Source: Actinomycetospora sp. (GTDB taxonomy: Bacteria; Actinomycetota; Actinomycetes; Mycobacteriales; Pseudonocardiaceae). From it: 23,180 bases of DNA. The DNA lies in the NCBI GenBank assembly GCA_025925615.1, contig JAICLN010000010.1, forward strand, positions 1-23,180, written 5' to 3'. This document shows, in pieces, positions 1-7,622 of this stretch. Numbering within the stretch: the stretch's first letter is position 1; every line of letters begins with the position of its first letter. Below the pieces are notes generated by a model. The model saw only the letters and a list, made by a program, of their open reading frames with translations. It did no database searches and was not told where the DNA came from. Position numbers and translations under genes: made by a program.

Positions 1-281
1 GGTGGCTGCGCGGGCGGGAGTACCGGATCGGGCCGCTGCGCCTGCACACCACCTCGACGATCTCGGGACTACTCTTCGTGGGCGTCGGCCTGGTGTTCCT
101 GCTGGCCGACGGGACCGCCGGGCTGCTCGGCGCCGACCCCGCCGTCGCCCAGGCCGGCGAGGACGCGGCCGTGCGGCTCGGGTCCGCCGTGCCCGACGTC
201 GTGCTCCTGGGAGTGGCCGTGCTCGTGGTCGTCGCCGTCGCCGCGTGGCAGCTGCGCCGCCACGCCGGGGGACGTCGATGA
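1..281 (+). CDS. C-terminal part of a CcdA-like cytochrome c biogenesis membrane protein (5' end outside window)
   Basis: The frame beginning at base 3 is open from the window edge to a TGA at 279-281, so only about the last 92 residues are visible. They show a charged loop (WLRGREYRIGPLRLHTTS), a hydrophobic helix (SGLLFVGVGLVFLLADGTAGL), a short extracytoplasmic loop and a final helix (VVLLGVAVLVVVAVAAW) ending in basic RRHAGGRR. This resembles the last two segments of short actinobacterial CcdA-family proteins, which carry reducing equivalents across the membrane for cytochrome c or thiol-redox maturation. The identification rests on the tail only, since the redox cysteines lie upstream of the window. 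The stop overlaps the next start (ATGA, 278-281), implying translational coupling. Another small multi-pass family remains possible. Confidence 0.55.
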   Translation, partial: WLRGREYRIGPLRLHTTSTISGLLFVGVGLVFLLADGTAGLLGADPAVAQAGEDAAVRLGSAVPDVVLLGVAVLVVVAVAAWQLRRHAGGRR

Positions 282-1030
282 CCGCGCGGCCCGCGAGCCC
301 CGTCGCGTTCCTCGCCGGCGTGCCCGGCTTCCTGGGGGAGGTCGCCGGCGAGGTGGCCGCGACCTTCGGGCGGCGCCGCACGCGCCTCGTCGGGCTCACC
401 GCGAACCTCGTGCTCGCCCTGGCCTACGTCGGCTGGTCGCACTGGCACCCCAACCGGCCCGACGCGTTCGCCGCCGCGCACCTCGGGGTCCTCGTCGTCG
501 TCTGGATCATGGCCGACGTCGTCAACACCAACCAGCTCGGCGCGGACGGCGAGGAGGTCGTGGGCCGCCTCGCGCGGGGCCACGGGGTGGCCCGCATCCT
601 CGCGAGCAAGAACCTCGCGCTCGCCGCGGTGATCGTGCCGATCGCGGTCGGTGTCACGGTCGGGGCGCAGCTGCTCGCGCGCCACGCCCCGGACCTCGGG
701 CGGGCCTCCCTCGCCGACGTCGGCGCGGTGTTCTGCTGGCTCGGCATCGGGAGCGTGCTCTCGGTCCTCCTGCCCTACCGGCCGCTCCCCTGGCGTGCGC
801 GGCTGCGCGCCCGCCGCACCTGGCTGCGCTGGGCGCTGTGCCTGGCGATGCCCTGGATCATCGTGCTCGGCCTGGAGCCCGCACTGGACCTCGCCGATCA
901 CCTGCACGGTGCTGCGGGCCGGGCGGGGACGCTCCTCCTCGGCCTCGTGTGCTGGGCGCTGGGCCTCGCGGGCGCCGCACGGTTGGCCCGGCGCCGGAAC
1001 CGGGTCCTGCGCTACGAGCTCCACGCCTGA
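278..1030 (+). CDS. Multi-pass membrane protein, possibly an ABC-2-type exporter permease
   Basis: A 250-residue protein starting at an ATG that overlaps the previous stop by four bases. It has about six hydrophobic segments, near residues 35-52, 64-80, 107-127, 142-162, 185-200 and 213-235. The stretch NTNQLGADGEEVVGRLARGHGVARILASKNLALA, broken over a cytoplasmic loop, resembles the conserved loop of ABC exporter permeases, in which an NQFG-D motif precedes a K-NLAL motif. No ATP-binding subunit is visible in the window; it could lie upstream. Coupling to a CcdA-like gene suggests one operon. The membrane location is seen in the sequence, while the transporter role is inferred and unproven. 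The C-terminus is basic (RRRNRVLRYELHA). Confidence 0.6.
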   Translation: MTARPASPVAFLAGVPGFLGEVAGEVAATFGRRRTRLVGLTANLVLALAYVGWSHWHPNRPDAFAAAHLGVLVVVWIMADVVNTNQLGADGEEVVGRLARGHGVARILASKNLALAAVIVPIAVGVTVGAQLLARHAPDLGRASLADVGAVFCWLGIGSVLSVLLPYRPLPWRARLRARRTWLRWALCLAMPWIIVLGLEPALDLADHLHGAAGRAGTLLLGLVCWALGLAGAARLARRRNRVLRYELHA

Positions 1031-1039
1031 CCCGCTCGC

Positions 1040-1061
1040 TCGGTGACGAGTTGATCACCGA
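1040..1061. terminator. Short inverted repeat after the membrane protein operon
   Basis: TCGGTGA at 1040-1046 pairs perfectly with TCACCGA at 1055-1061 around an 8-nt loop, ten bases after the stop at 1030. It has no T-tract, so as a terminator it would be of the U-less actinobacterial kind. It could equally be an operator for the downstream L,D-transpeptidase. GATCACCG recurs directly at 1076-1083. Confidence 0.35.
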
Positions 1062-1173
1062 ATCGGCAACGATCCGATCACCGCGGTTTGGCGAAAACTC
1101 CGCCGAATGTGCTGCGTGGCGCGCGGGGACCCGATCGATGAGAACGATTCCCGACGCGAGGAGCTGATCGGTC

Positions 1174-1689
1174 GTGACCGGCGACGACCGCCCCACCCCC
1201 ACCCGCACCCGCCGCTGGGCCGCCCGCCTCGGGGCCGCGAGCACCATCTGCGCGGCGACCCTGGCGCTCGGCCTCGGGACCGCGTCGGCCGAGCCGGCCG
1301 CGGCACCGTCCGCGGCCCCCGCCCCGGCCACCACCTCGGGCACGCCCTGCGCGGCCACGGTGAAGGCCTGCATGGACCTCTCGAGCCGGCAGGCGTGGCT
1401 CACCGACGGCGCGGGCCACGTCGTGGCCGGGCCGTTCGCCGCGCGCGGCGGCAAGTCGGGCGCGGCGACGCCGGTCGGCACCTTCACCGTCGAGAAGAAG
1501 GTGAAGAACTACTGGAGCAAGGCGTTCGACGCCCCGATGCCCAACTCGGTGTTCTTCGCGCCGGGCATCGCCTTCCACGCCGACAACCCGAAGGTCGCGT
1601 CGAACGGATGTGTGCACCTCACCCGGTCGGCCTCGCAGCAGTTCTTCTCGACGCTGCAGGTCGGTGACCCGGTGCAGATCGTCTCCTGA
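1174..1689 (+). CDS. Secreted compact L,D-transpeptidase (YkuD domain)
   Basis: A 171-residue protein that should form 3->3 cross-links in peptidoglycan, or attach other groups, outside the membrane. Residues 11-39 are a Sec signal: a twin-Arg-containing basic start, a hydrophobic core (AASTICAATLALGLG) and ASA before the likely cleavage site. An Ala/Pro linker follows, then a short YkuD domain (about 58-171). The catalytic signature is visible as FHADNPKVASNGCVHL, with His135, nucleophile Cys146 and His148. Cys59 and Cys66 probably form a disulfide. It lacks the Ig-like and C-terminal extensions of mycobacterial LdtMt2-type enzymes. The GTG start is preceded by GAGGAG at 1158-1163. A close paralogue lies at 11978-12589. 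The family assignment is firm; the exact substrate is not. Confidence 0.9.
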   Translation: MTGDDRPTPTRTRRWAARLGAASTICAATLALGLGTASAEPAAAPSAAPAPATTSGTPCAATVKACMDLSSRQAWLTDGAGHVVAGPFAARGGKSGAATPVGTFTVEKKVKNYWSKAFDAPMPNSVFFAPGIAFHADNPKVASNGCVHLTRSASQQFFSTLQVGDPVQIVS

Positions 1690-1695
1690 CGGGTC

Positions 1696-2268
1696 TCACA
1701 TCGTGTCGTGGCCGTACATCCGCCCCAGCGGGTCGTGGATGAACTCGATGCGGGTGCCGTCGGGGTCGGCCGTGTAGATCGAGGTGCCGGACTCGAGCAT
1801 GTAGTCGGCGCCGCGCTCGTCGAGCCGGGCCTTGATCTGGTGCCAGTGCTCCTCGGAGACCGAGATGGCGAGGTGGTGCAGGCCGCCGAGCACCTCCTGG
1901 TAGGGCGACGGGTCGACGCCGGGCAGGTCGAAGAAGGCCAGGTGGTTGCCCGCGCCGACGTCGAAGAAGAAATGCGTGGAGCCCGCCAGGTCGCGGTTCT
2001 CGAACAGCACGGTGACCGGGAACCCCGCGAGGTTCTGGTACCACTCCACCGTCGTGTGCACGTCGGAGCAGATCAGCGCGGTGTGGTGGATCCCCCGGCC
2101 CGTGGAGCGCGGCCGGTTCTCGCGGGAGTAGAGGAACTCCGCGCGGATGCGGTCACGGGCCTCGGCGAGCCGGCGGCGCTCGTCCTCGGTGATCAGACTC
2201 GACTTGTCGCCGCCCTCGTGCTCGTCGGCTCGTGTGGGGTCCGGGGTGACGGTCGCTTCGGTGGTCAT
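1696..2268 (-). CDS. VOC (glyoxalase/extradiol dioxygenase-like) metalloprotein
   Basis: A 190-residue protein. After a charged, probably helical N-terminal extension (1-56) it has one vicinal-oxygen-chelate unit of two beta-alpha-beta-beta-beta modules (about 58-185). Candidate metal ligands in the expected places are His62 (GIHHTALICSD), His132 (LHHLAISVS) and Glu175 (TRIEFIHDP). Family members include lactoylglutathione lyase, extradiol dioxygenases and fosfomycin- or bleomycin-resistance proteins, and the substrate cannot be chosen from sequence. The ATG at 2268 is preceded by AGGAGT in the correct place. It supersedes an earlier in-frame start at 2322 that would lie inside the upstream gene. 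It lies 23 bp downstream of pirin on the same strand, so the two are probably cotranscribed and may act on the same aromatic or reactive carbonyl compound. Confidence 0.8.
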   Translation of the reverse strand: MTTEATVTPDPTRADEHEGGDKSSLITEDERRRLAEARDRIRAEFLYSRENRPRSTGRGIHHTALICSDVHTTVEWYQNLAGFPVTVLFENRDLAGSTHFFFDVGAGNHLAFFDLPGVDPSPYQEVLGGLHHLAISVSEEHWHQIKARLDERGADYMLESGTSIYTADPDGTRIEFIHDPLGRMYGHDTM

Positions 2269-2291
2269 GTTCGCACTCCTGTCGCTGGTGT

Positions 2292-3044
2292 TCAGTCGCC
2301 GAGGCCTTCGTGCATCTCCCACACGAGGACCTCGGCGTCGGTCGTCGCGGTGAGGGTGGCCCGGCCCGCGTCGCGCAGCCGGACGGCGTCGCCGGCCGCG
2401 AGGACGACGTGCTCGTCGGAGACGTCGAGCTCCGCGGTGCCGCGGGCGAGGTGGACGTGCCGGTGGGGCGCGTCGGGGAGCATGAGGGAACGCCCGGCCG
2501 GTGGGCGGGCCACGTGCAGGGCGGTGGAGGCGATCCCGAGGCGGGCGCCCGGTCCGCCGGCGTCACGGGCGAGGCCCGAGGCCGCGACGACGAGCCCGCC
2601 GTCGGCGAGCGCTGCGGTCAGGTCGCGCTGCTCGTGCTCGGGGGCGGCGCCGGGAGCGTCGGGGACGAGCCAGCACTGCACGAGGTGCAGCGTCCGCGCG
2701 TCGGTCCCCGCGTGGCGCTCGGAGTGCTCGATCCCGCGACCGGCGCTCATCCGCCCGACGACGCCGGGGCGCAGGACGCCCTCGTGCCCCTCGGAGTCGG
2801 CGTGCGCGAGGGCGCCCTCGAGCACCCAGGTGACGATCTCGGTGTCGCGGTGGGCGTGCGTGTCGTAGCCCGCGCCCGGCGCGATGCGGTCCTCGTTGTG
2901 GGCGAGGAGCAGGCCGTGGTGGGTGTTGCCCGGCTCGTGGTGGTGGCCGAAGGAGAACGCGTGGCGGGTCTCGACGCCCGGCGCCGTCGTCACCCTGCGG
3001 TCCGCGGAGCGGCGCACGTCGACGGTCGCGGTCGTCCCGGTCAC
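2292..3044 (-). CDS. Pirin-family bicupin protein (YhhW/quercetinase-like)
   Basis: A 250-residue protein with two cupin domains, N-terminal about 25-125 and C-terminal about 150-245. The metal site of the N-terminal cupin is intact: His63 and His65 in DTHAHRDTEIVTW, then His107 and Glu109 in GRGIEHSER. This matches the His-His-His-Glu set of pirins such as YhhW, which has quercetin 2,3-dioxygenase activity in vitro. The physiological substrate is unknown in most bacteria. The length is typical of short bacterial pirins. The start is a GTG with a G-rich stretch (GGGGGG) about 6 nt upstream. It heads a two-gene unit with the VOC protein, and a small palindrome at 3064-3077 lies upstream where a repressor could bind. 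Confidence 0.88.
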   Translation of the reverse strand: MTGTTATVDVRRSADRRVTTAPGVETRHAFSFGHHHEPGNTHHGLLLAHNEDRIAPGAGYDTHAHRDTEIVTWVLEGALAHADSEGHEGVLRPGVVGRMSAGRGIEHSERHAGTDARTLHLVQCWLVPDAPGAAPEHEQRDLTAALADGGLVVAASGLARDAGGPGARLGIASTALHVARPPAGRSLMLPDAPHRHVHLARGTAELDVSDEHVVLAAGDAVRLRDAGRATLTATTDAEVLVWEMHEGLGD

Positions 3045-3063
3045 TGCGACCCCCCGCCGACTG

Positions 3064-3077
3064 GTTGAATGTTCACC
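3064..3077. promoter_or_regulatory. Small palindrome upstream of pirin, possible MarR-type operator
   Basis: GTTGAATGTTCACC contains TGAA and TTCA arms (3066-3069 and 3072-3075) around a TG centre, 20-30 bp upstream of the pirin GTG start. AT-rich bases are rare in this DNA, which makes the site stand out. It resembles simple MarR-family boxes, but no MarR gene is adjacent. Confidence 0.25.
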
Positions 3078-3137
3078 TACTACAGCACGAACGTCCCTCC
3101 CGCGCGAGCCTATTCCCTGTGGTCACCCGACGGGACC

Positions 3138-3764
3138 TCACCAGACGTCGTCGATGTGCACGGTGACGTCGACCGGCTCGAGCCCGGTCACCTCGCGGAC
3201 CCCGCGGGCGACGACGACCCGGATCCGCTCGCCGAGGGCCTGCAGGTCCTGCCCGTAGGCGGCGGCCAGCGTGATCTGCACGGCCGTCGAGCCGCCGGTG
3301 ACGCCCGCCTCGACGTCGGGGACGACCTCCCCCGAGTCGCGGTGGCCGTCCGCAGCGAGGCGACCGAGGGCCACCTCGACCCCGGGGACCCCGGCGGCGA
3401 GGTGGCGGGCGAGCGCGGTCACGACGCGCGCCGCCACCCGGGTGTGCCCGAGCGGCGAGTCGATGCGGCCGTAGTCCGGCTCGTCCGACGCGCCCCGGAC
3501 CCGCCGCAGCGCGGCGTCGACCAGCGAGGCGGGCGCCTCCGGCCGGTCCGCGGCGACCGCCCGGACCGGGGCCCACAACCGGTCGAACTCGGCGAGCGCG
3601 GCGCGGCAGTACGGGCAGGTGACCTGGTGGGCGTCGAGGTCGCCGCCGCGGCCCTCGGCCACCTGCTCGAGCAGGGGCCCGGTCGTCCGGCCGCAGGCCA
3701 GCCGGGTGTCGGGCAGGGGCTCCGGAGGCGGGGTCGGCGGCGTCGGTGGGGGGAATTCGGTCAC
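3138..3764 (-). CDS. Zinc anti-sigma (ZAS-like) motif fused to an Asp23/Gls24 domain
   Basis: A 208-residue soluble protein. Residues 5-18 are proline-rich. Residues 41-56 carry His46-X3-Cys50-X2-Cys53 (HQVTCPYC), the zinc anti-sigma signature, with a further Cys at 24. Residues about 100-208 are an Asp23/Gls24-type domain (GRIDSPLGHTRVAARVV at its start, VDVTVHIDDV at its end), known from alkaline-shock and envelope-stress proteins. There is no membrane segment, so a ZAS of this kind would be cytosolic. Its GTG overlaps the TGA of the sigma gene (GTGA, 3761-3764), so the two are translationally coupled, the usual arrangement for a sigma factor and its antagonist. The domain calls are seen in the sequence. 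The anti-sigma role, and Asp23 as a sensor or scaffold part, are inferred. Confidence 0.75.
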   Translation of the reverse strand: MTEFPPPTPPTPPPEPLPDTRLACGRTTGPLLEQVAEGRGGDLDAHQVTCPYCRAALAEFDRLWAPVRAVAADRPEAPASLVDAALRRVRGASDEPDYGRIDSPLGHTRVAARVVTALARHLAAGVPGVEVALGRLAADGHRDSGEVVPDVEAGVTGGSTAVQITLAAAYGQDLQALGERIRVVVARGVREVTGLEPVDVTVHIDDVW

Positions 3765-4354
3765 GCGGACCAGCTCCTCATCTCGGCGAGCAGGGTGGTT
3801 CGGGCGCGGGCCAGCCGGCCGCGCAGGGTGGGCTCGGAGACCTTGGTGACCGCGGCGGCCTGGGCGTAGCTCAGACCCTCGATCTGGCAGAGCACGAACG
3901 GCACCCGCTGGTTCTCCGGCAGCCGGGCGATCGCCTCCAGGCCCGCCTGCAGTTCGACGGCGGCGAGCACCGAGCGCTCCGGCGCGGCGACCGACGGCAG
4001 GTCGGTCTCGGTGGGCTCGTCGTCCGCGAGGCGCCGGGACCGCCGCCGGTGGTCGAGGCTGCGGTTGACGACGACCCGGTAGAGCCACGTCGTGAACGCC
4101 GACGCCCCGACGAAGCCCGAGAGCGCCGTCCAGAGCTGGATGACGACCTCCTGGGTGACGTCGTCGGCGTCGGCCGGGTCGCCGGTGATCCGCAGGGCGA
4201 TACGGTAGATGCGGTCGCGGTGGCGCCGGATCAGCTCCTCGTAGGCGCCGGGCTCCCCCTCGCGCGCCTTCCCGACGAGCCAGTCCTCGATCCGCGCCGC
4301 GCGGTCGTCCGGAGCCGTGCCGCCGTCCGGGGCGGCGCCCGCGGACGTCACCAC
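3761..4354 (-). CDS. ECF-type RNA polymerase sigma factor
   Basis: A 197-residue group IV sigma-70 factor. Region 2 spans about residues 38-105, with the core-binding and -10 recognition stretch DDVTQEVVIQLW (64-75) and FTTWLYRVVVNRSLDHRRR. Region 4 spans about 130-192, with LPENQRVPFVLCQIEGLSYAQAA and the recognition helix SEPTLRGRLARAR. An acidic linker separates them, with no region 1.1 or 3, as expected for ECF factors. The start is the first of two adjacent GTG codons behind a G-rich stretch; the second is equally possible. It is coupled to the downstream ZAS/Asp23 gene. It is divergent from ilvE with only about 70 bp between. Whether it recognises its own promoter cannot be judged here. 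Confidence 0.92.
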   Translation of the reverse strand: MVTSAGAAPDGGTAPDDRAARIEDWLVGKAREGEPGAYEELIRRHRDRIYRIALRITGDPADADDVTQEVVIQLWTALSGFVGASAFTTWLYRVVVNRSLDHRRRSRRLADDEPTETDLPSVAAPERSVLAAVELQAGLEAIARLPENQRVPFVLCQIEGLSYAQAAAVTKVSEPTLRGRLARARTTLLAEMRSWSA

Positions 4355-4413
4355 CCGCCACTACCCCCGCGGTGGCAGGCGGAACCTCCTGGTGCCCTCC
4401 CGGACCCGGATGG

Positions 4414-4419
4414 CACGGT
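4414..4419 (+). promoter_or_regulatory. Probable -10 element of a leaderless ilvE transcript
   Basis: CACGGT keeps the key A2 and T6 of a -10 hexamer and lies exactly 6 nt before the GTG at 4426. The surrounding GATGGCAC-GT-N6-GTG pattern is repeated in front of the DUF1992 gene at 22603-22621. There is no Shine-Dalgarno sequence here. Confidence 0.45.
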
Positions 4420-4425
4420 GCGGTG

Positions 4426-5529
4426 GTGAGCAGCGTCGCCGGCCCCCGCCCGTCCACCCTGCGCTTCGCGGCGACACCGGTCGCGCCGACCGCGGCGGAC
4501 CAGCGGGCGACGCTGCTGGCCGACCCGGGCTTCGGGCGCGTGTTCTCCGACCACATGGCCCTCGCCTCGTGGACCGCGGAACAGGGCTGGCACGACGACG
4601 GGGTGCGCGGGCTCGAGCCGATGACGCTGCACCCGGCGGCGGCCGTGCTGCACTACGCCCAGGAGATCTTCGAGGGGCTCAAGGCGTACCGGCAGCCCGA
4701 CGGGTCGGTGGCCCTGTTCCGGCCCGACCTCAACGCCGCGCGGTTCGCGCACTCCGCCCGCCGGCTCTCGCTGCCGGAGCTGCCGGCCGATGCGTTCCTC
4801 GCCGCCGTCACCGAGCTGGTCCGCCTCGACGCCGCCTGGGTGCCGGAGCCACCCGCGACGCTCTACCTGCGCCCCTTCACCGTCGCGACCGAGGCGTTCC
4901 TCGGGGTGCGCCCGGCGGACGAGGCCCGCTTCGGGGTGCTCGCCTCGCCGGCCGGGCCCTACTTCTCCGGGCGCGAGGTCGGCCTGACGCTCTGGATCGA
5001 CCCGACCCTGTCCCGCGCGGCCCCCGGCGGGACCGGCGACGCGAAGTGCGGGGGCAACTACGCCGCCGGCCTCGCCGCCCAGGGGGTGGCCCGTGCCCAC
5101 GAGTGCGACCAGGTCCTCTTCCTCGACGCGGTCGAGCACCGGTGGCTCGAGGAGTCCGGGACGATGAACGTGCTCCTCGTGACCGCCGCGGGTGAGCTCG
5201 TGACCCCGCCGCTCGGCACGATCCTCGACGGCGTCACCCGCCGCAGCCTCCTCGAGATGGCGACCGACCACGGGTTGACGCCCGTCGAGCGTCCCGTCGC
5301 GGTCGACGAGCTCCGCGAGGGCGCCCGCAGCGGGGCGATCACCGAGGTCTTCGCCGCGGGCACGGCGGCGGTGATCAGCCCGATCGTGCGCTTCCGCGAG
5401 CCCGCCGGGGAGTTCGCCGTCGGCGACGGCACCCCGGGACCACGGACCCTCGCGCTGCGCGGCGAGCTCGTCGACCTGCAGTTCGGCCGCATCCCGGACC
5501 CGCGGGGCTGGCGGGTCCCGGTCGCCTGA
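4426..5529 (+). CDS. ilvE: Branched-chain amino acid aminotransferase
   Basis: A 367-residue fold-type IV PLP enzyme. It interconverts leucine, isoleucine and valine with their 2-oxo acids using 2-oxoglutarate/glutamate, in the cytoplasm. Lys207 in GDAKCGGNYAAGL is the Schiff-base lysine. Other family signatures are YAQEIFEGLKAYR near the N-terminus, LYLRPF, LEESGTMNV after the lysine, and the PLP-phosphate-binding ILDGVTRRSLLE. The length is normal for actinobacterial IlvE. Two adjacent GTG codons (4423 and 4426) can start it. The second is preferred because it lies 6 nt after a -10-like hexamer and no ribosome-binding site is present. It stands alone, divergent from the sigma factor. Function is secure; the exact start is less so. 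Confidence 0.95.
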   Translation: MSSVAGPRPSTLRFAATPVAPTAADQRATLLADPGFGRVFSDHMALASWTAEQGWHDDGVRGLEPMTLHPAAAVLHYAQEIFEGLKAYRQPDGSVALFRPDLNAARFAHSARRLSLPELPADAFLAAVTELVRLDAAWVPEPPATLYLRPFTVATEAFLGVRPADEARFGVLASPAGPYFSGREVGLTLWIDPTLSRAAPGGTGDAKCGGNYAAGLAAQGVARAHECDQVLFLDAVEHRWLEESGTMNVLLVTAAGELVTPPLGTILDGVTRRSLLEMATDHGLTPVERPVAVDELREGARSGAITEVFAAGTAAVISPIVRFREPAGEFAVGDGTPGPRTLALRGELVDLQFGRIPDPRGWRVPVA

Positions 5530-5737
5530 CGGCGCGCCGCTGCCCCGGCCGGCGAGGGGCACACCACGCATGCCGGACGGGCCCGACCCCTGCTCCACGT
5601 GCCCCTGATCAAGCCGCGGGAGGGAGAACCGAGCACTGGCTGCTCCGTACAGCCGATCGCGTGAGGCTACTTGACGTAACGGACCCGGCGCGGCGAGCGA
5701 CACACAGTCACGACACCCGACCTCTGGGAGGCCGATC

Positions 5738-6479
5738 GTGACGACCCTCGACATGCCGCGCCCCACCACCGGGACACCGCACGCGCCGGTCACCGATCCC
5801 GAGGCCGACGGGCTGGTCCGCCGGCTCGACGACGCCGCGCGGGCCCGCCCGCCGCGCCCCGCTCGCGGGGTGCGCCGCGCTCGCCGTCGTCGTGGGCGTG
5901 ACGGTCCTCGCCGGACCGGCCCTCGCCGTCGTCGTCGGCCTGGTCGCCCTGCCCGTGCTCGGCGCCGTGCACCAGCAGGACCGCGCGCGCCGCACCGTCA
6001 CGGCCCGCTACGCGCAGACCCCGCCCGCCGGGCACGAGCGCCTCGTCGCGACCTGGGAGCGGCACCGGGTCGCGACGACGGCGTGGGAGCCGGCCCTGTG
6101 GGAGGTCGCACCGCAGGGCGTGCACCACACGGTCGCGCGCCGGGTCGACGGTCCGCGCCACCTGCGCGCCGACGTCGCCGTCCCGACCCTCGCCGGCGCC
6201 CGTCGCGACGTCGCGTTCCTCCCCGACCGGGTCGTGGTCCGGCAGGGGCGCCGCCACCACGTGCTGCGCTACGACGAGCTCGAGGCCACCGCGACGGTCC
6301 GCGAGCGCGCCGAGGGCGGTCGGCTGGGCCGGCTGTCGCTGCGGATCGCCGGCCGCGCGGTGACCTACGACCTCGCCTCCGTCGCCGCCGCCCGCGAGCT
6401 CGCGGCCGCGCTGCGGGCGGTCGGCCCTCAGAGCGAGGCGACCGGCAGCCCGTGGGCCTGTCCGACGGTCGCGCTGTAG
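5738..6479 (+). pseudogene. Frameshifted gene for a small membrane protein with a PH-like tail
   Basis: GGGAGG at 5726-5731 precedes a GTG at 5738 that opens a sensible reading frame (MTTLDMPRPTTG...DGLVRRLDDAAR). After about residue 40 this frame degenerates into an Arg-rich string. From about 5859 the next frame continues with LAGCAALAVVVGVTVLAGP, a hydrophobic hairpin, and a soluble domain to the TGA at 6477-6479. The span is 742 nt, one base more than a multiple of three. One extra C in 5857-5860 or extra G in 5867-5870 would explain it, and the corrected product is about 246 residues. The tail (VAFLPDRVVVRQGRRHHVLRYDELEA) looks like a beta-rich, PH-like fold. This could be a real mutation, a sequencing error or a programmed shift. 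The downstream GTG at 5892 could give a shorter product. The function is unknown. Confidence 0.65.
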
Positions 6480-7525
6480 AGCTCGCCCGCGTGGGTCGCG
6501 AGCCCGGCCGCGAGCCCGGCGTCGGCGGCCATCGCGTCACGCCAGCCCTCGTCGGCGAGGGCGGTGACGAACGGGGCGGTGGCGTGGGTCAGCGCGTGGG
6601 TCGAGGTGTTGGGCACGGCGCCGGGCATGTTCGCCACGCAGTAGAAGAGCGTGTCGTGGACGCGGAACGTCGGGTCGGAGTGCGTCGTGGGGTGCGAGTC
6701 CTCGAAGCAGCCGCCCTGGTCGATCGCGATGTCGACGAGCACCGCGCTGGGCTTCATGTGGGCGACGAGGTCGTTCGAGACGAGCTCCGGCGCCTTCGCC
6801 CCGGGGATGAGGACCGCCCCGACGACGAGGTCGGCGTCGAGGACCGCGCGCTCGACGTTGTCGACGTTGGAGTAGAGCGTCTGGGCCCGCCCGGCGTACT
6901 GCGCGTCGAGGGCCCGCAACGTGTCGAGGTCGGTGTCGAGCACTGTGACTCGGGCGTGCATCCCGACCGCCATCTCGACGGCCGACCGGCCCGCCACCCC
7001 TCCGCCGAGGACGACGACGTGGCCGGCCGGCGCCCCGGGGACACCGCCGAGCAGCAGGCCACGGCCGCCGTTCGAGCGCATCAGGTGGTAGGCGCCGACC
7101 TGCGGCGCGAGCCGCCCGGCGACCTCGCTCATCGGGGCGAGCAGCGGCAGCCGCCCATCGCGGGTGACGGTCTCGTAGGCGATCGACGTGGTGCCCGCGT
7201 CGAGGAGGGCCTGCGTGCACTCGAGGCTCGCGGCCAGGTGCAGGTAGGTGAAGAGCGTCAGGTCGCCGCGCAGCCGGTGGTACTCGGAGGCGACCGGCTC
7301 CTTGACCTTGACGACCATCTCGGCCCCGGCCCACACGTCGTCGGGGTCCGCGACGATCCGGGCGCCGGCCTCCTTGTACTCGTCGTCGCCGAACGCGGAG
7401 CCGGTGCCCGCGCCCTGCTCGACGGTGACCTCGTGGCCGTGGGCGATCAGCTCGCGCACGCCTCCGGGGGTGAGGGCCACCCGGAACTCGTTGTCCTTGA
7501 CCTCGGCGGGAACCGCGACCTTCAT
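6428..7525 (-). CDS. ald: L-alanine dehydrogenase (NAD-dependent)
   Basis: A 365-residue enzyme that reversibly deaminates L-alanine to pyruvate and ammonia with NAD, and in actinomycetes often also reduces glyoxylate to glycine. Expected residues are present: Arg15, Lys75 (KVKEP), His96 (FTYLHLAAS) and Asp269 (DIAIDQGG). The Rossmann motif [12 protein letters not shown] is at 171-182. The ATG at 7525 has a strong AAAGGAGG ribosome-binding site about 5 nt upstream. It is divergent from an Lrp-type regulator, as in the ald/aldR pair of mycobacteria, so induction by alanine through that regulator is likely. Its 3' end overlaps the end of the convergent frameshifted gene by 52 bp. Confidence 0.97.
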   Translation of the reverse strand: MKVAVPAEVKDNEFRVALTPGGVRELIAHGHEVTVEQGAGTGSAFGDDEYKEAGARIVADPDDVWAGAEMVVKVKEPVASEYHRLRGDLTLFTYLHLAASLECTQALLDAGTTSIAYETVTRDGRLPLLAPMSEVAGRLAPQVGAYHLMRSNGGRGLLLGGVPGAPAGHVVVLGGGVAGRSAVEMAVGMHARVTVLDTDLDTLRALDAQYAGRAQTLYSNVDNVERAVLDADLVVGAVLIPGAKAPELVSNDLVAHMKPSAVLVDIAIDQGGCFEDSHPTTHSDPTFRVHDTLFYCVANMPGAVPNTSTHALTHATAPFVTALADEGWRDAMAADAGLAAGLATHAGELYSATVGQAHGLPVASL

Positions 7526-7563
7526 CTCGTCCTCCTTTCACGTGCGCTTGCGACGGTGTTTCC

Positions 7564-7573
7564 CACCATGGTG
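7564..7573. promoter_or_regulatory. Palindrome in the ald/aldR intergenic region
   Basis: CACCATGGTG is a perfect 10-bp palindrome about 40 bp upstream of the ald start. GTGAAC half-sites occur at 7571 and again at 7584. It is a plausible AldR half-site cluster, inferred from position only. Confidence 0.35.
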
Positions 7574-7593
7574 AACGTCCTGCGTGAACACGG

Positions 7594-7614
7594 GAACCTC
7601 GCTGAAGAAGGTTC
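7594..7614. promoter_or_regulatory. Inverted repeat over the -35 region of aldR, candidate AldR operator
   Basis: GAACCT (7594-7599) and AGGTTC (7609-7614) form a perfect inverted repeat with a 9-bp spacer, ending two bases before the aldR -10 hexamer. A protein bound here would block the aldR promoter, fitting autoregulation by an Lrp-family dimer. Confidence 0.45.
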
Positions 7615-7616
7615 TG

Positions 7617-7622
7617 TAACAT
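7617..7622 (+). promoter_or_regulatory. -10 element of a leaderless aldR transcript
   Basis: TAACAT matches the TANNNT actinobacterial -10 consensus and is followed by exactly 6 nt before the GTG at 7629, so transcription probably starts at or next to the start codon. No Shine-Dalgarno sequence is present. Confidence 0.65.

Noticed and set aside
1031..1173. ydaO-type c-di-AMP riboswitch ahead of the L,D-transpeptidase
   Set aside because: Such switches often precede actinobacterial wall enzymes, but the gap is too short and shows only one small hairpin and a short direct repeat.
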